The notes beneath the pieces are model-generated. The model had not been told where the DNA came from. It was given only the letters and a program-made list of their open reading frames with translations, and ran no database searches. From contig JAJPIA010000101.1 in NCBI GenBank assembly GCA_021324975.1, positions 77,924 to 141,923 of the forward strand: a DNA stretch of 64,000 nt. The letters are read 5' to 3'. Below, piece by piece: positions 34,763 to 42,211 of this stretch; the first letter of the stretch is position 1, and each line of letters starts with the position of its first letter. The position numbers and the translations under genes are program-made. Source of the stretch: Bacillota bacterium. Its GTDB lineage: Bacteria > Sysuimicrobiota > Sysuimicrobiia > Sysuimicrobiales > Segetimicrobiaceae.

Positions 34763-35170
34763 GCCTGCTTCCTCATGCTCATCGCGTTTCTGCCGTTCGC
34801 CACCCGCCTCGTCGGCGCGTATCCTCATCGCCCGACGGCGCTGATGGCCTACGGGCTGACCGCATTGGCAACGCTGCTCGTGCTCTCCGCGCAGTGGTAT
34901 TATGCGGTCGGGCGCGCGGGCCTGGTCGCGTCGAACGTGGACGCCGAACTCGTCCGCTACGGGAAACTGAAGCTGTTGCTGCCCACCGTCATTTGTGCGC
35001 TCTCCATTGCCACGGCGCCCGCGGCCCCACCGCTCAGTCTTCTCCTGCTCGTCCTCATGCCGGTTGATCTCCGGCGCGCTTCGCCTACCACGGTGCTTCC
35101 CGCCTGCCGACAACCCGCGACAACTGAAATCCAACCCAGGCGCCCGCGGCGATCGCCAGGGTCGTCGTGA
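34763..35170 (+). pseudogene. TMEM175-like (DUF1211) channel remnant
   Basis: The frame reads CFLMLIAFLPFATRLVGAYP, a tryptophan/tyrosine helix (LVLSAQWYYAVGRAGLV) and LVRYGKLKLLLPTVICALSI, matching the second half of bacterial TMEM175-family K+ channel proteins (about 200 residues). The first half, with the FSDGVFAIA motif, is missing; the similarity starts ten bases after the LuxR stop. The 3' end runs into the ThrE small-subunit gene on the other strand. Confidence 0.6.
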
Positions 35171-35561
35171 AGACCATACTGAGCTTCAGCACAAGGTCGA
35201 GCGGAACGGTGACAGCCGCGCCGCCCGTCACGGACCCAACTCGAAGAAAGTCTCCGATCGCGGCGAAGAACGATCCGGCGGCGCCAAGCGGGAGGAGACC
35301 GCTCACCATGACCACGGGCGGGACAGTGGACCGGCGCACGAGGACGACCGCAAGGATCACGGTCAGGGCGGCGGCGGCCGCGACGGCCGGGGCCTGAGCC
35401 ACACCCCATCCCATCAGCACATCGCGCGCCACGCGGTCGAGAAAACCGCAGCAGAAGCTGGGAATCAGCGCGTAATACGGTGCCGAAAAGACCGCGGCCA
35501 TGGCGAGCGAGAAGAGCCCGGCCCATAGGCCGTCCGCGAGATTCGCCGGGAGATTCATCAT
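35085..35561 (-). CDS. Threonine/serine exporter, small (ThrE_2-type) subunit
   Basis: A 158-residue membrane protein starting at the double ATG 35556-35561. It has four to five helices and the family-typical segments FSAPYYALIPSFCCGFLDR and VSGLLPLGAAGSFF. In many bacteria ThrE is split in a large and a small subunit, as here; the large subunit gene ends 17 bp upstream. It would export threonine and serine as part of that complex. Confidence 0.82.
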   Translation of the reverse strand: MMNLPANLADGLWAGLFSLAMAAVFSAPYYALIPSFCCGFLDRVARDVLMGWGVAQAPAVAAAAALTVILAVVLVRRSTVPPVVMVSGLLPLGAAGSFFAAIGDFLRVGSVTGGAAVTVPLDLVLKLSMVFTTTLAIAAGAWVGFQLSRVVGRREAPW

Positions 35562-35578
35562 CCGACGGCGTTCGGCCC

Positions 35579-36313
35579 TTATAAGACGGCATCCGCGATC
35601 GCCACGGCGACCGCCATGATCAGGAATACGGAGACGGCATCCAGCAGCCGCTGAATCCCCACCAGGAGATATCCGTCCGATACCGCATCGATGAAGCCGT
35701 TGATCAGCGCGAGCCCCGGGATCATGTAGACGACCGAACCGAGCAACGTCGCCGACACCGCGTGACTGAGCCCCAGCCGCAATCCCGCGGTGCCGATCAA
35801 GGCCGAAATCAGCGCGCACACCGCCGTCAACGGTGTCCGCGGCACGCTCCGCGCCTCCAGCAGGATCCGAACGAACTGCCCGGCGCCCGCGGCGAGGGAG
35901 GTGACGCCGAACGCCCCCCAATCGCCCCCGGCGATGCGGGAAAAGAAGGCCCCGGCACACGCCGCGAACAACGCGGATACTCCGAGATTATAGGGCGAGA
36001 CGCGGGTCTTGATTCGCTCGATGGCCCCGGCAACGTGGGCGCCGTCCATGTCGGCGTTCACCAGCCGTTCGCCGAGTTCGACGGCCTCGGCAGCTCGAGC
36101 CAGCTGCACCCCAAGTACACCGGCAGGCTGCACGGCCACAGCCGGACCGGCCGCAATGGCGAAATCTGACCGCCAAATTGTCGACGTATCTGTGGCGCCG
36201 CGCCGCCCCAGCGCATTGCGAAAGGTGCGTTCCGCCGCTGCCGTGGAGCCGCCGTTTCGCATGACCAACAATGCCAGAGCCAGCGCCAGGTCAAGTCGTT
36301 GTGCGCCGGACAT
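35579..36313 (-). CDS. Threonine/serine exporter, large (ThrE_1-type) subunit
   Basis: About 244 residues from ATG 36313 (MSGAQRLDLALALALLVMRN); an open frame continues upstream to 36460 but reads as low-complexity sequence. The cytosolic N-terminal part (RNGGSTAAAERTFRNAL, ERIKTRVSPYNLG) and five helices ending in LLGSVVYMIPGLALINGFID match the ThrE_1 domain, including the conserved PG-x-x-L-x-NG loop. Cotranscribed with the small subunit. The Shine-Dalgarno before 36313 is weak, so the start is uncertain. Confidence 0.8.
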   Translation of the reverse strand: MSGAQRLDLALALALLVMRNGGSTAAAERTFRNALGRRGATDTSTIWRSDFAIAAGPAVAVQPAGVLGVQLARAAEAVELGERLVNADMDGAHVAGAIERIKTRVSPYNLGVSALFAACAGAFFSRIAGGDWGAFGVTSLAAGAGQFVRILLEARSVPRTPLTAVCALISALIGTAGLRLGLSHAVSATLLGSVVYMIPGLALINGFIDAVSDGYLLVGIQRLLDAVSVFLIMAVAVAIADAVL

Positions 36314-36532
36314 CTCGCTGCCGTGCCGGTCGCCGGCGTCGTGTGTCCTCACTCGACCATCCAGGCCGGGTGCTGCCAAAACCTTTGTGCCCTCATCCCG
36401 ATCACCTCGGCGGCCACCCCCGCGGTTCACGCCAGGAAGTGCGGAGACTGCCTCGAGCAACGCTCCCTGACCCCTTCGGCACCTTGACGAGGGCCGTCGC
36501 CCGGAATCGCCCCCCGGCGGGTCGCCAGGTCG

Positions 36533-36606
36533 CAGACTCCCGTTGCTATAGACACTACCGCGGCCTCGAGGAGAAGTCGACTACCCAAAGTAGCATAGCA
36601 GGTTGA
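36533..36606 (-). repeat. 74-bp dispersed repeat, copy B
   Basis: The partner of 31391-31464. It lies in a minus-strand open frame of 65 codons (36427-36624) that runs into the ThrE gene start region. In both places the repeat is 120-220 bp before a minus-strand gene. Confidence 0.5.
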
Positions 36607-36728
36607 GTTTCCGCGGAGAGCCAAAGAGCACCTCGGCGAGGGCGACCGGCGGATGGCGCTGTGTGCAACCTAATGAGCCAAATACGACGTCCGCCCGATT
36701 GCCTGACACATCCGCGCGGCAGGGGGCA

Positions 36729-37484
36729 ATGTCCGCGGTGAAAGCGCGAGGAATTAATGTGCTAATGCTAGTGGTTGCGACGCTCATAGGACTTCTCGCC
36801 GGGGTAATCAACAGGTCGGCGTTCGGAGAGTCGACTGCGGCTAATCCTGCAATTCTGGAGGTCGTCACCATCGACGGGAATAACCGGAGCACGTCATCGG
36901 GCACGGGCTGGTTCCTCGAAGCGAATGGCGTAGCCGTCACGAGCAGCACAACTGTCAATCGCGCCGTAAGCGCCGGCGATCGGCTCCTGACTATCATCGG
37001 CAATGAGTTTTACGCAGCCGATCTCGTATGCAGCACCCGGGTGGTCGACACGCAAGGAACAGTTACACCTCGTGCCGACATCGCGGAGATCAAGCTTCGT
37101 CCCTCGGACTTCCCATTCCAGCGCTTGAGCGGCACAACAGGCACGTATACAGCGCACACAGGCCCGCTCCCGGCATTTCAGACTCTATCCATGGCGCAGG
37201 GATCGATTGATGTGGGACAACCTGTCATGATGGTAAACAGTGGAACTTCGTTGGGAAGCCAGGTACAGGTGCCCGGCGTCGTGAACAGCCTCGGCACGGC
37301 GTTCGACGGCACCAGGCTATTTGGAATCCGGTTTTCGGGTGACGCGCCAAACTCGGGAGCTAGCGGCGCACCGGTTCTCAATAACAGCGGTCAGGTTGCA
37401 GGAGTGTTCGCGTGGGAAGATCCCAAGACCCATCTTGGCTATGCGCAGACGGTCGACGTACTTAAGCGTTGCAGCGGGCCCTGA
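36729..37484 (+). CDS. Trypsin-fold protease homologue lacking the catalytic His
   Basis: 251 residues from ATG 36729 (GGGGGCA just upstream). One N-terminal membrane helix or signal (NVLMLVVATLIGLLAGVI) is followed by a chymotrypsin-like fold. The nucleophile region SGASGAPVLNNSGQVAGVF is intact, and DIAEIKL carries the Asp. Where the catalytic His should stand (TNxHV), the sequence is VTSSTTVNRAV. The protein is either a non-proteolytic binder or catalytically weakened. The second such degenerate protease in this window. Confidence 0.75.
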   Translation: MSAVKARGINVLMLVVATLIGLLAGVINRSAFGESTAANPAILEVVTIDGNNRSTSSGTGWFLEANGVAVTSSTTVNRAVSAGDRLLTIIGNEFYAADLVCSTRVVDTQGTVTPRADIAEIKLRPSDFPFQRLSGTTGTYTAHTGPLPAFQTLSMAQGSIDVGQPVMMVNSGTSLGSQVQVPGVVNSLGTAFDGTRLFGIRFSGDAPNSGASGAPVLNNSGQVAGVFAWEDPKTHLGYAQTVDVLKRCSGP

Positions 37485-37601
37485 GCGCGCGCCATCGAGG
37501 TATGCCACCCCTCTTGGCAGGCGACCGAAATCGCCGATTGCCCCTAACGATCGAGCGGGCGAGCGTACCCGGCCAGCTGCGGTGACCCACATGATTCACA
37601 T

Positions 37602-37832
37602 TCACCCACCTATCCCCTTCGCGGCGCTACCAGTAAGAATCTGCCACAAGCCGGCGACGATGCCGCAAGCCCCGATGACAATGGCAACTAGCCCAAGGTA
37701 GCCGATGAGACCGATGAAAAAGTGAAGTGCCACAAGGCCAAGCGCCGCAAACACCACGCCTGCATACAGGAACTCCAACCCTTGGGTACGCATCCGCCTT
37801 TTCCCCGCTTGGTTCGGTTCCGGGCTACTCAC
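37602..37832 (-). CDS. Small two-helix membrane protein
   Basis: 76 residues from GTG 37832, behind GGGGGACG. A charged N-terminus (NQAGKRRMRTQG) precedes two helices (LEFLYAGVVFAALGLVALHF and YLGLVAIVIGACGIVAGLW) and a short Gly/Lys tail. No family recognised. ATG 37793 is an alternative start. Confidence 0.6.
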   Translation of the reverse strand: MSSPEPNQAGKRRMRTQGLEFLYAGVVFAALGLVALHFFIGLIGYLGLVAIVIGACGIVAGLWQILTGSAAKGIGG

Positions 37833-37989
37833 CGCGTCCCCCTTCGTTACCGGCGACCCGACAAGACGAAGTCTGGTGCCTCTATTCGCTACTCTGTGCG
37901 GCCCCACCGCTGGCCTCGCGACTGATGGCTTGGGCTTGACCCCGCAGGCGGCGGATCTCCGTGACCGTGCCAGTGAAGATTGCGGGCGG

Positions 37990-38202
37990 CTAATCGGGAA
38001 AGAGGTACATGCCGACGACAACGGCCGTGCCAATTAGCGCAATCAGGATGGGATTGCTGACGAAGTACGGAAACACCGTAAGGATGCCTCCACCAACGGT
38101 GGTGCCGATCCGCCCTGTCCTCCGGCCATAAATGAGCGCGCCCATTCCGACGAGGCTGAACAGAGCTCCGAGAATTAGGGTCGCCGGACTGATATTGAAC
38201 AT
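37990..38202 (-). CDS. Small two-helix membrane protein, 70 residues
   Basis: MFNISPATLILGALFSLVGM begins the first helix, which is followed by a basic loop (YGRRTGRIG) and a second helix (PILIALIGTAVVVGMYLF). Same strand as the small membrane gene at 37602-37832. Function unknown. Coding is supported by the conserved hydrophobic pattern rather than by similarity. Confidence 0.6.
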   Translation of the reverse strand: MFNISPATLILGALFSLVGMGALIYGRRTGRIGTTVGGGILTVFPYFVSNPILIALIGTAVVVGMYLFPD

Positions 38203-38244
38203 CCTGATCGGGTCATGCCCGCCCGAGCGCAGAACTAGACCGGA

Positions 38245-38349
38245 CTAGTCCACCTCGACCGCGAGCCTTGGCTTCACCCAATGCGGCGGCAGGTCCGTCC
38301 GTAGCTCGCCCCACTGATCACGAAGCGTCGGGATGGCGTGAACGGACAC
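38245..38349 (-). pseudogene. Possible C-terminal gene fragment (DNA-ligase-like)
   Basis: A 34-codon frame ends LPPHWVKPRLAVEVD and stop. The H-W-V-x-P-x-L-x-x-E-V pattern occurs in the C-terminal OB domain of ATP-dependent DNA ligases, but the stretch is short and incomplete. It lies just outside the tRNA-Lys repeat. Confidence 0.3.
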
Positions 38350-38419
38350 GCCTCTGTTTCGTTGGCCTTCAACTCCTCCAGCATCACCTTGCGCGTATTT
38401 CGAAAATCCGTTCGGCCGA

Positions 38420-38462
38420 AAGTGTTACCCATGTCTTAGGTACGAAGTGTCACCTATGTCTC
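38420..38462 (+). mobile_element. IS481-type element end remnant
   Basis: Two copies of a 17-bp motif (AAGTGTTACCCATGTCT and AAGTGTCACCTATGTCT) lie 25 bp apart. Such repeated TGT(T/C)ACCTATGTCT units are found at the termini of IS481-family elements. No transposase gene is present. Confidence 0.45.
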
Positions 38463-38483
38463 CGGGTTGGACCCCCCTTACTG

Positions 38484-38533
38484 TGGCGGGCCGCGAGGGA
38501 CTCGAACCCCCGACGCCCGGGTTAAAAGCTCGG
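38484..38533 (-). repeat. attL-like copy of the tRNA-Lys 3' part
   Basis: Fifty bases identical to 57807-57856 except three substitutions (38487, 38494, 38530). They cover the CCA end, T arm, variable loop and 3' half of the anticodon arm of tRNA-Lys. The rest of a tRNA is absent. It is a direct repeat of the intact gene 19,323 bp away. Confidence 0.85.
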
Positions 38534-38594
38534 TCGATCGGCCCTCCAGCCATTATTTTGCAAGGCTTTGCGCACGCGACCCACCGTCGGAATC

Positions 38595-38612
38595 GGTAGC
38601 AGGCCGGTAGCA
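38595..38612 (+). repeat. Paired RGTAGCA repeats, left island end
   Basis: GGTAGCA at 38595-38601 and again at 38606-38612, an 11-bp period, 62 bp inside the att repeat. The same motif pair with the same period lies at the right end. Candidate arm-type integrase binding sites. Confidence 0.5.
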
Positions 38613-38640
38613 GATTCTTGGGCGGTGAACGTAGAGTTGT

Positions 38641-39510
38641 TCAACGGCCGTCCCCTTCCTGCGTACCAGAGACCGGGGTCCGCCGATCGGGAGCCAACCC
38701 GCTGAGCATCGCCGACACCGCCTGGGCGGCCACCGCTTGCATGCCCTGCAGCACGTGGGCATAGGTCGAAAGCGTGAACGCCGGCGTCGAGTGGCCGAGG
38801 CGCTCTGGGACCACGCGAACGTTGACGCCACGCTGGAGCAGGTGCGTGGCGTGCGCATGGCGCAAGTTGTGGAGCGCCCGACGAGAGGAAAGCCCCAGCC
38901 TCTTGCAGAGACGCTTCAGGTCGCGCTGGCGAATGTTGCTCGCGTGGAGCGGCTTGCCGTCGGGCTGCGTGAAGACAAGCCCCGTCTCGTGCCGCCCTTG
39001 GCAGGCTTGGTCGGTACAGGACGGCCCATGCTCACACGGGGGACGACGGCGGCGCTCCTCGTCCTGGTGGCTGCGCTGGTCACGCAGTACCTCGACAATC
39101 TCAGGCGGGAGTGCGATGGCGCGCCGAGAGCGGAGGCTCTTGGGGTCCCGCAGGACATAGCCGCCGCCCCTGGGGCGCTGAAGCGCCTGGTCGATGTACG
39201 CGGTCGCTTCCCGAAGGTCGAGATCCTCCCACGCAAGGCCGAGCGTCTCGCCGACGCGAGCGCCGGTCCCGGCGATGAACAGATAGATCGGGTAGTAGGC
39301 GCTCGACGTGTGAGCCTCGCTCAGGAACAGGTTTACCTGTGATTCGGTCCACACGTCCAGCGTCACACGCGCCCGCTTCGGCGCCTGAGCCGCGGCGGCA
39401 GGATTCTGGACGATAAGGTCCTGCCACACGGCATCGCGGAGCGCTTTGTGGAGCAGGCGGCGGTGATGGTTGACCGTCGTTGGTCCGAGGCCGGCAGCAC
39501 CCTCTTGCAC
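38641..39510 (-). CDS. Tyrosine recombinase/integrase, N-terminally truncated
   Basis: 289 residues. The catalytic domain is complete: Arg in GTGARVGETLGLAW, His-x-x-Arg in LHNLRHAHATHLL, His in LGHSTPAF and nucleophile Tyr in LSTYAHVLQ. A zinc-ribbon-like insert (CEHGPSCTDQACQGRHE) sits before the second half. The SAM-like core-binding domain starts only at PTTVNHHRRLLHKAL. The arm-binding domain, some 60-100 residues in this family, is replaced by an IS21 remnant, with the frame opening at GTG 39510. It should have excised and integrated the island; without the arm domain it is probably inactive. Confidence 0.85.
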   Translation of the reverse strand: MQEGAAGLGPTTVNHHRRLLHKALRDAVWQDLIVQNPAAAAQAPKRARVTLDVWTESQVNLFLSEAHTSSAYYPIYLFIAGTGARVGETLGLAWEDLDLREATAYIDQALQRPRGGGYVLRDPKSLRSRRAIALPPEIVEVLRDQRSHQDEERRRRPPCEHGPSCTDQACQGRHETGLVFTQPDGKPLHASNIRQRDLKRLCKRLGLSSRRALHNLRHAHATHLLQRGVNVRVVPERLGHSTPAFTLSTYAHVLQGMQAVAAQAVSAMLSGLAPDRRTPVSGTQEGDGR

Positions 39511-39516
39511 ACTGCC

Positions 39517-39624
39517 TTACGCCACTCCCAGACTGCGGGCGATGGAACGCATGCTCAGTCCCTGCGACCAGTGAAGCTGAAGAATGCTCTTGATCTGCCG
39601 CATCGCAAGCCTCCGGTTGGCCAC
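39517..39624 (-). pseudogene. IS21-family istA N-terminal remnant
   Basis: GTG 39624 after GAGAGGAGAACG opens ANRRLAMRQIKSILQLHW then SMRSIARSLGVA and a TAA stop: the N-terminal helix-turn-helix of IS21-family IstA transposases. Similarity may go on a few codons past the TAA. The rest of istA and istB is gone; integrase sequence begins within about 10 bp. Confidence 0.75.
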
Positions 39625-39725
39625 GCCCGTTCTCCTCTCGCGCCGTTTGGCGGCGGAAGTTGGGAGGACGCGCGCACGACTCCTGGACGGTGGTCAGCTC
39701 CCCGTCCGGCGCCCCGGCGGCCCCG

Positions 39726-39862
39726 GGTGATCGGGATTTATCAGAATGGGTGATCGGGACTTTCCAGAACGACTGATCAGGAATTACCAGAACGCGTGAT
39801 CACTTTCAGACCAGAATCGGTGATCGGGATTTTCCAGAACGGGTGATCAGATTGGGGCAGAA
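39726..39862 (-). mobile_element. IS21-family terminal repeats
   Basis: Six direct units, each containing TGATC (at 39728, 39751, 39774, 39797, 39821 and 39844), with a 23-bp period. Most read GTGATCGGGATTTTCCAGAA or close. Multiple such repeats are the transposase-binding end of IS21-family elements; istA starts about 100 bp inside, as expected. Confidence 0.75.
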
Positions 39863-39954
39863 TCCGCACCGAAGTCTAGCACGCGTTGCGCCGCCGCCGC
39901 AGAGAATCGAGGCCACGAACGGGCCGTGACATTTCGTGTGGAAGCTACCGCTCC

Positions 39955-40488
39955 TCAGCTGCCCGAAGTGAAAGGCTCCCGAATTGGTACAGTGGACATG
40001 CCCTCCCCAGGCGCAGGGAGCCCCCAATTGTCCGTCATAGTGCGACAGAAACTGTAGTGCGTGTATTGTGCGGATGAAATCCCGCGCCTAATACCTCGGC
40101 CCCCACCATGCCGCGAAGACGTGGTTTTTCTCCCTAACGTCGTCCTATCCCAACACACGAAGAGCGCCGGAAATCGCCCAGCCGGATCACTCGTGTTGAA
40201 CCACGGTGAACTGCTAAGCACGTCGAGGAGCGCGGTCAGGCTCCGGTCGGCCAGCTCCCGACCACCATCGTGCCCATCATGTTCGTCGTTCCACCCCACA
40301 AACACGAGGCACGTCGGCGGCGGGGGTCCCTGAAGGTCAGCGACAAACGTCTTGAGCACGAACGCCCCCCCGCGCCCGGGGGGCGCATGCAGGTCAACGA
40401 ACGGATTGTGCCTCTGGGCGATCACACTCTCCAGATGATAGACGTACACGGGGAGCGGTGGACGGGCTGCCGCACCTTCAGTCGCCAC
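39955..40488 (-). CDS. Doubtful ORF of 177 codons
   Basis: A minus-strand frame from GTG 40488 without a Shine-Dalgarno site. Parts look protein-like (TCLVFVGWNDEHDG, RSLTALLDVLSSSPWF) but the C-terminal third is Arg/Gly-rich and unstructured. No family is recognised. It may be a decayed gene between the IS21 remnant and the SPW gene. Confidence 0.3.
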   Translation of the reverse strand: MATEGAAARPPLPVYVYHLESVIAQRHNPFVDLHAPPGRGGAFVLKTFVADLQGPPPPTCLVFVGWNDEHDGHDGGRELADRSLTALLDVLSSSPWFNTSDPAGRFPALFVCWDRTTLGRKTTSSRHGGGRGIRRGISSAQYTHYSFCRTMTDNWGLPAPGEGMSTVPIREPFTSGS

Positions 40489-40519
40489 GGAGGGATGGAA
40501 GGTCTGAGCACAAAGACGC

Positions 40520-40545
40520 GCGCCCCCGTTTTCAGCCGGGGGCGC
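40520..40545 (-). terminator. Hairpin terminator after the SPW gene
   Basis: A perfect 9-bp stem (GCGCCCCCG / CGGGGGCGC) with an eight-base loop, 30 bp past the stop of the SPW gene in that gene's direction. The trailing sequence is GCGTCTTTG, a weak T tract. Confidence 0.55.
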
Positions 40546-40574
40546 GGTGGAACGCGGGCCAGGGAAACCGCGGT

Positions 40575-40925
40575 CTAATGGCTGGGCTCAGTTCGCGGCA
40601 GGCCTTTGAAGGCGAGCCACGCACTGAGCACCAGGACGATGATCCCACCAATCAAGGATGAGTACATGTCCGCGGCTCGGTTCGCAAACGACACGAACCA
40701 CGGAGCCACGATGAACCAGATGCCAACGAGCCCGTTCACGTATTGGATCCATGTTTGTCGACGTGCGGCTTCGTTGAGTGCTGCAGCACCAGCCAAAACG
40801 AGCAGGATTGCACCCCCAACGATACTGGTCCACATCTCGCTCGCATTGGCCACGAACCCGAGGCTGAACGGTGCGATGATGAACCAAATACCAATCAATG
40901 CGTTCACGACGTTTTGCCAAAGCAT
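40575..40925 (-). CDS. SPW-repeat membrane protein
   Basis: 116 residues with four helices in two repeats, each starting NALIGIWFIIAPF or NGLVGIWFIVAPW and followed by a second helix (SIVGGAILLVLAGAAAL, SLIGGIIVLVLSAWLAF). This matches the SPW-repeat family of small membrane proteins of unknown function. Single-gene unit with its own terminator, on the island. The gap 40926-41133 holds no gene. Confidence 0.8.
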   Translation of the reverse strand: MLWQNVVNALIGIWFIIAPFSLGFVANASEMWTSIVGGAILLVLAGAAALNEAARRQTWIQYVNGLVGIWFIVAPWFVSFANRAADMYSSLIGGIIVLVLSAWLAFKGLPRTEPSH

Positions 40926-41133
40926 GGACGCTCACCTCTTTCGTAATCGCGGTCTCCCTCGGCCCCGTTCCAGCATTCCAGATTCAGATATCCGGACACC
41001 ATTCTTGACAGGATGGCACGGCGACCCCATCTTACCGTCTTCGGGGCACCCTATGTCCGTGATTGTCAGTCGCTCATGCGCTGTCCGCCTCTTGTAATGC
41101 CTTATTCACCGAGAAGAAATGTCGAAAGGCGCT

Positions 41134-41361
41134 TCAGGCCTCGTGACGGAGCGGTGCGCGATCCACTCCGACCTCCACGTGCACCCTGCCGGCGGCAATC
41201 TCCTCGAGCGCCACCGTGACCGGGTTAGCGCTGACCACATCCACCATCGGGAGCGCGCCTTCCTTCAACTGCTGCATCCGCTTCACCACGCCGATGATCA
41301 ACGCGTACTTGTTGTCAACCCGCGCGAGCAGAGCTTCGAGTGTTGGCCTCGTCAACGCCAT
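41134..41361 (-). CDS. rpoZ: RNA polymerase omega-subunit-like protein
   Basis: 75 residues resembling RpoZ: a start of the form RPTLEALLARVDNKYALIIGV, a KRMQQL helix and TVALEEIAAGRVHVE, the conserved AL-EI-AGRV helix of omega. It would bind the beta' subunit and help assembly of RNA polymerase. Its place on an island, last in an operon with a STAS protein, rather than beside gmk or recG, suggests a second, accessory omega. Whether another rpoZ exists is not visible here. Confidence 0.75.
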   Translation of the reverse strand: MALTRPTLEALLARVDNKYALIIGVVKRMQQLKEGALPMVDVVSANPVTVALEEIAAGRVHVEVGVDRAPLRHEA

Positions 41362-41373
41362 GCCCAGTCCCCT

Positions 41374-41595
41374 TTAGCCCTCCACGGCATTACGGCATTC
41401 AACCACCCTCAGATGCGGTCGAGTTGGACACGGCGCCTGCCGGAGCGCCTCGAGATCGCTACGCGCGTGATCCGCGGCAGCTCGGTGAACGGCCGACGCG
41501 CGCTCGATCGCCCGCAACCGATCCTCATGGTAGCTGATCTGCGCAACGAGCTGATCTTCCCTCATCCGACACTGGAGAGTGCGGACCCGGTCCAT
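41374..41595 (-). CDS. Small charged helical protein, 73 residues
   Basis: ATG 41595 follows GGAGGTGATGATGTC. The chain is mostly helical and charged (REDQLVAQISYHEDRLRAIE) with four Cys-free heptad-like turns and ends PHLRVVECRNAVEG. Between the STAS gene (25 bp upstream) and rpoZ (12 bp downstream), so part of a three-gene operon. Function unknown. Confidence 0.6.
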   Translation of the reverse strand: MDRVRTLQCRMREDQLVAQISYHEDRLRAIERASAVHRAAADHARSDLEALRQAPCPTRPHLRVVECRNAVEG

Positions 41596-41620
41596 GACAT
41601 CATCACCTCCTCGCGCGAGA

Positions 41621-42058
41621 CTATGAGCCGAACGCGAGTAGACTCGGCCAATCCGTTGGTTGTTCGCTCGCCGCGGCCGATTGCACTTTTTGCAGGGCCT
41701 CATCGACCGAAGGGAAAATGTCGAACAGCTTTTGGAGCGCGAGCACCGAGAAAATGCGGTGCATCGACGCGTTGGCGATCACGAACCCTAGGCGCACGTC
41801 GTGCTGCTTCGACCGTTCGTGGACTCGTATCAGTATGTTGAGGCCGGTGCTGTCGATGTACGTTGCCTTCGTCAGGTCCACTACGACGGCGCGACCATTG
41901 CCGATCGCCTCTTCCAGCAGCTCCTGGAGCACATGGGCGGTACAGAGGTCAATCTCTCCAGACGCGCGCACAATATTCACGCCGTCCTGTTGAGCATACT
42001 CGTACTGCGGCGCCTCGCGCATTCCCCGGGGTCCGTGAGAGACCGCACCTGTTCTCAT
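41621..42058 (-). CDS. STAS-domain protein (anti-sigma factor antagonist type)
   Basis: 145 residues from ATG 42058 behind AGGAGGACG; GTG 42061 is an alternative. The STAS fold is clear: VNIVRASGEIDLCTAHVLQE, RAVVVDLTKATYIDSTGLNI with the phosphorylatable Ser in DSTG, and the C-terminal DIFPSVDEALQ. Such proteins titrate an anti-sigma kinase in partner switching. No kinase or sigma gene is linked on the island; the partner may be elsewhere. First gene of an operon with a helical protein and the omega-like protein. Confidence 0.87.
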   Translation of the reverse strand: MRTGAVSHGPRGMREAPQYEYAQQDGVNIVRASGEIDLCTAHVLQELLEEAIGNGRAVVVDLTKATYIDSTGLNILIRVHERSKQHDVRLGFVIANASMHRIFSVLALQKLFDIFPSVDEALQKVQSAAASEQPTDWPSLLAFGS

Positions 42059-42211
42059 CACCGTCCTCCTGCCTGTTAGACTTCTGACATAACGCTACAC
42101 ACAACACGCGTCCACACGCCGCTGATCAGACGTGGCTCGGTCGTAGCGGCCGGGAGCTGGCGCTTCCCCGTTTGTGATTCTCCTCGACCTGCACTGACCT
42201 CGCCCCCAACC

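Noticed and set aside
34754-35067. C-terminal extension of the MalT-type regulator
   Set aside because: Reading beyond the frameshift gives His/Arg/Pro-rich sequence unlike any LuxR protein, while the next frame completes the helix-turn-helix and stops at 34753.
37602-38202. Toxin-antitoxin pair made of the two small membrane proteins
   Set aside because: Both are plain two-helix hydrophobic proteins with no antitoxin-like partner or overlapping arrangement; nothing supports a toxin role.
38484-38560. A second tRNA-Lys gene
   Set aside because: Only about 50 bases of the 3' part match; the D arm and 5' acceptor strand are absent, so it is an att remnant.
39726-39862. Regular 23-bp repeats resembling a CRISPR array
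   Set aside because: The units are contiguous with no unique spacers, are degenerate, and lie at the start of an istA remnant; they are IS21-type end repeats.
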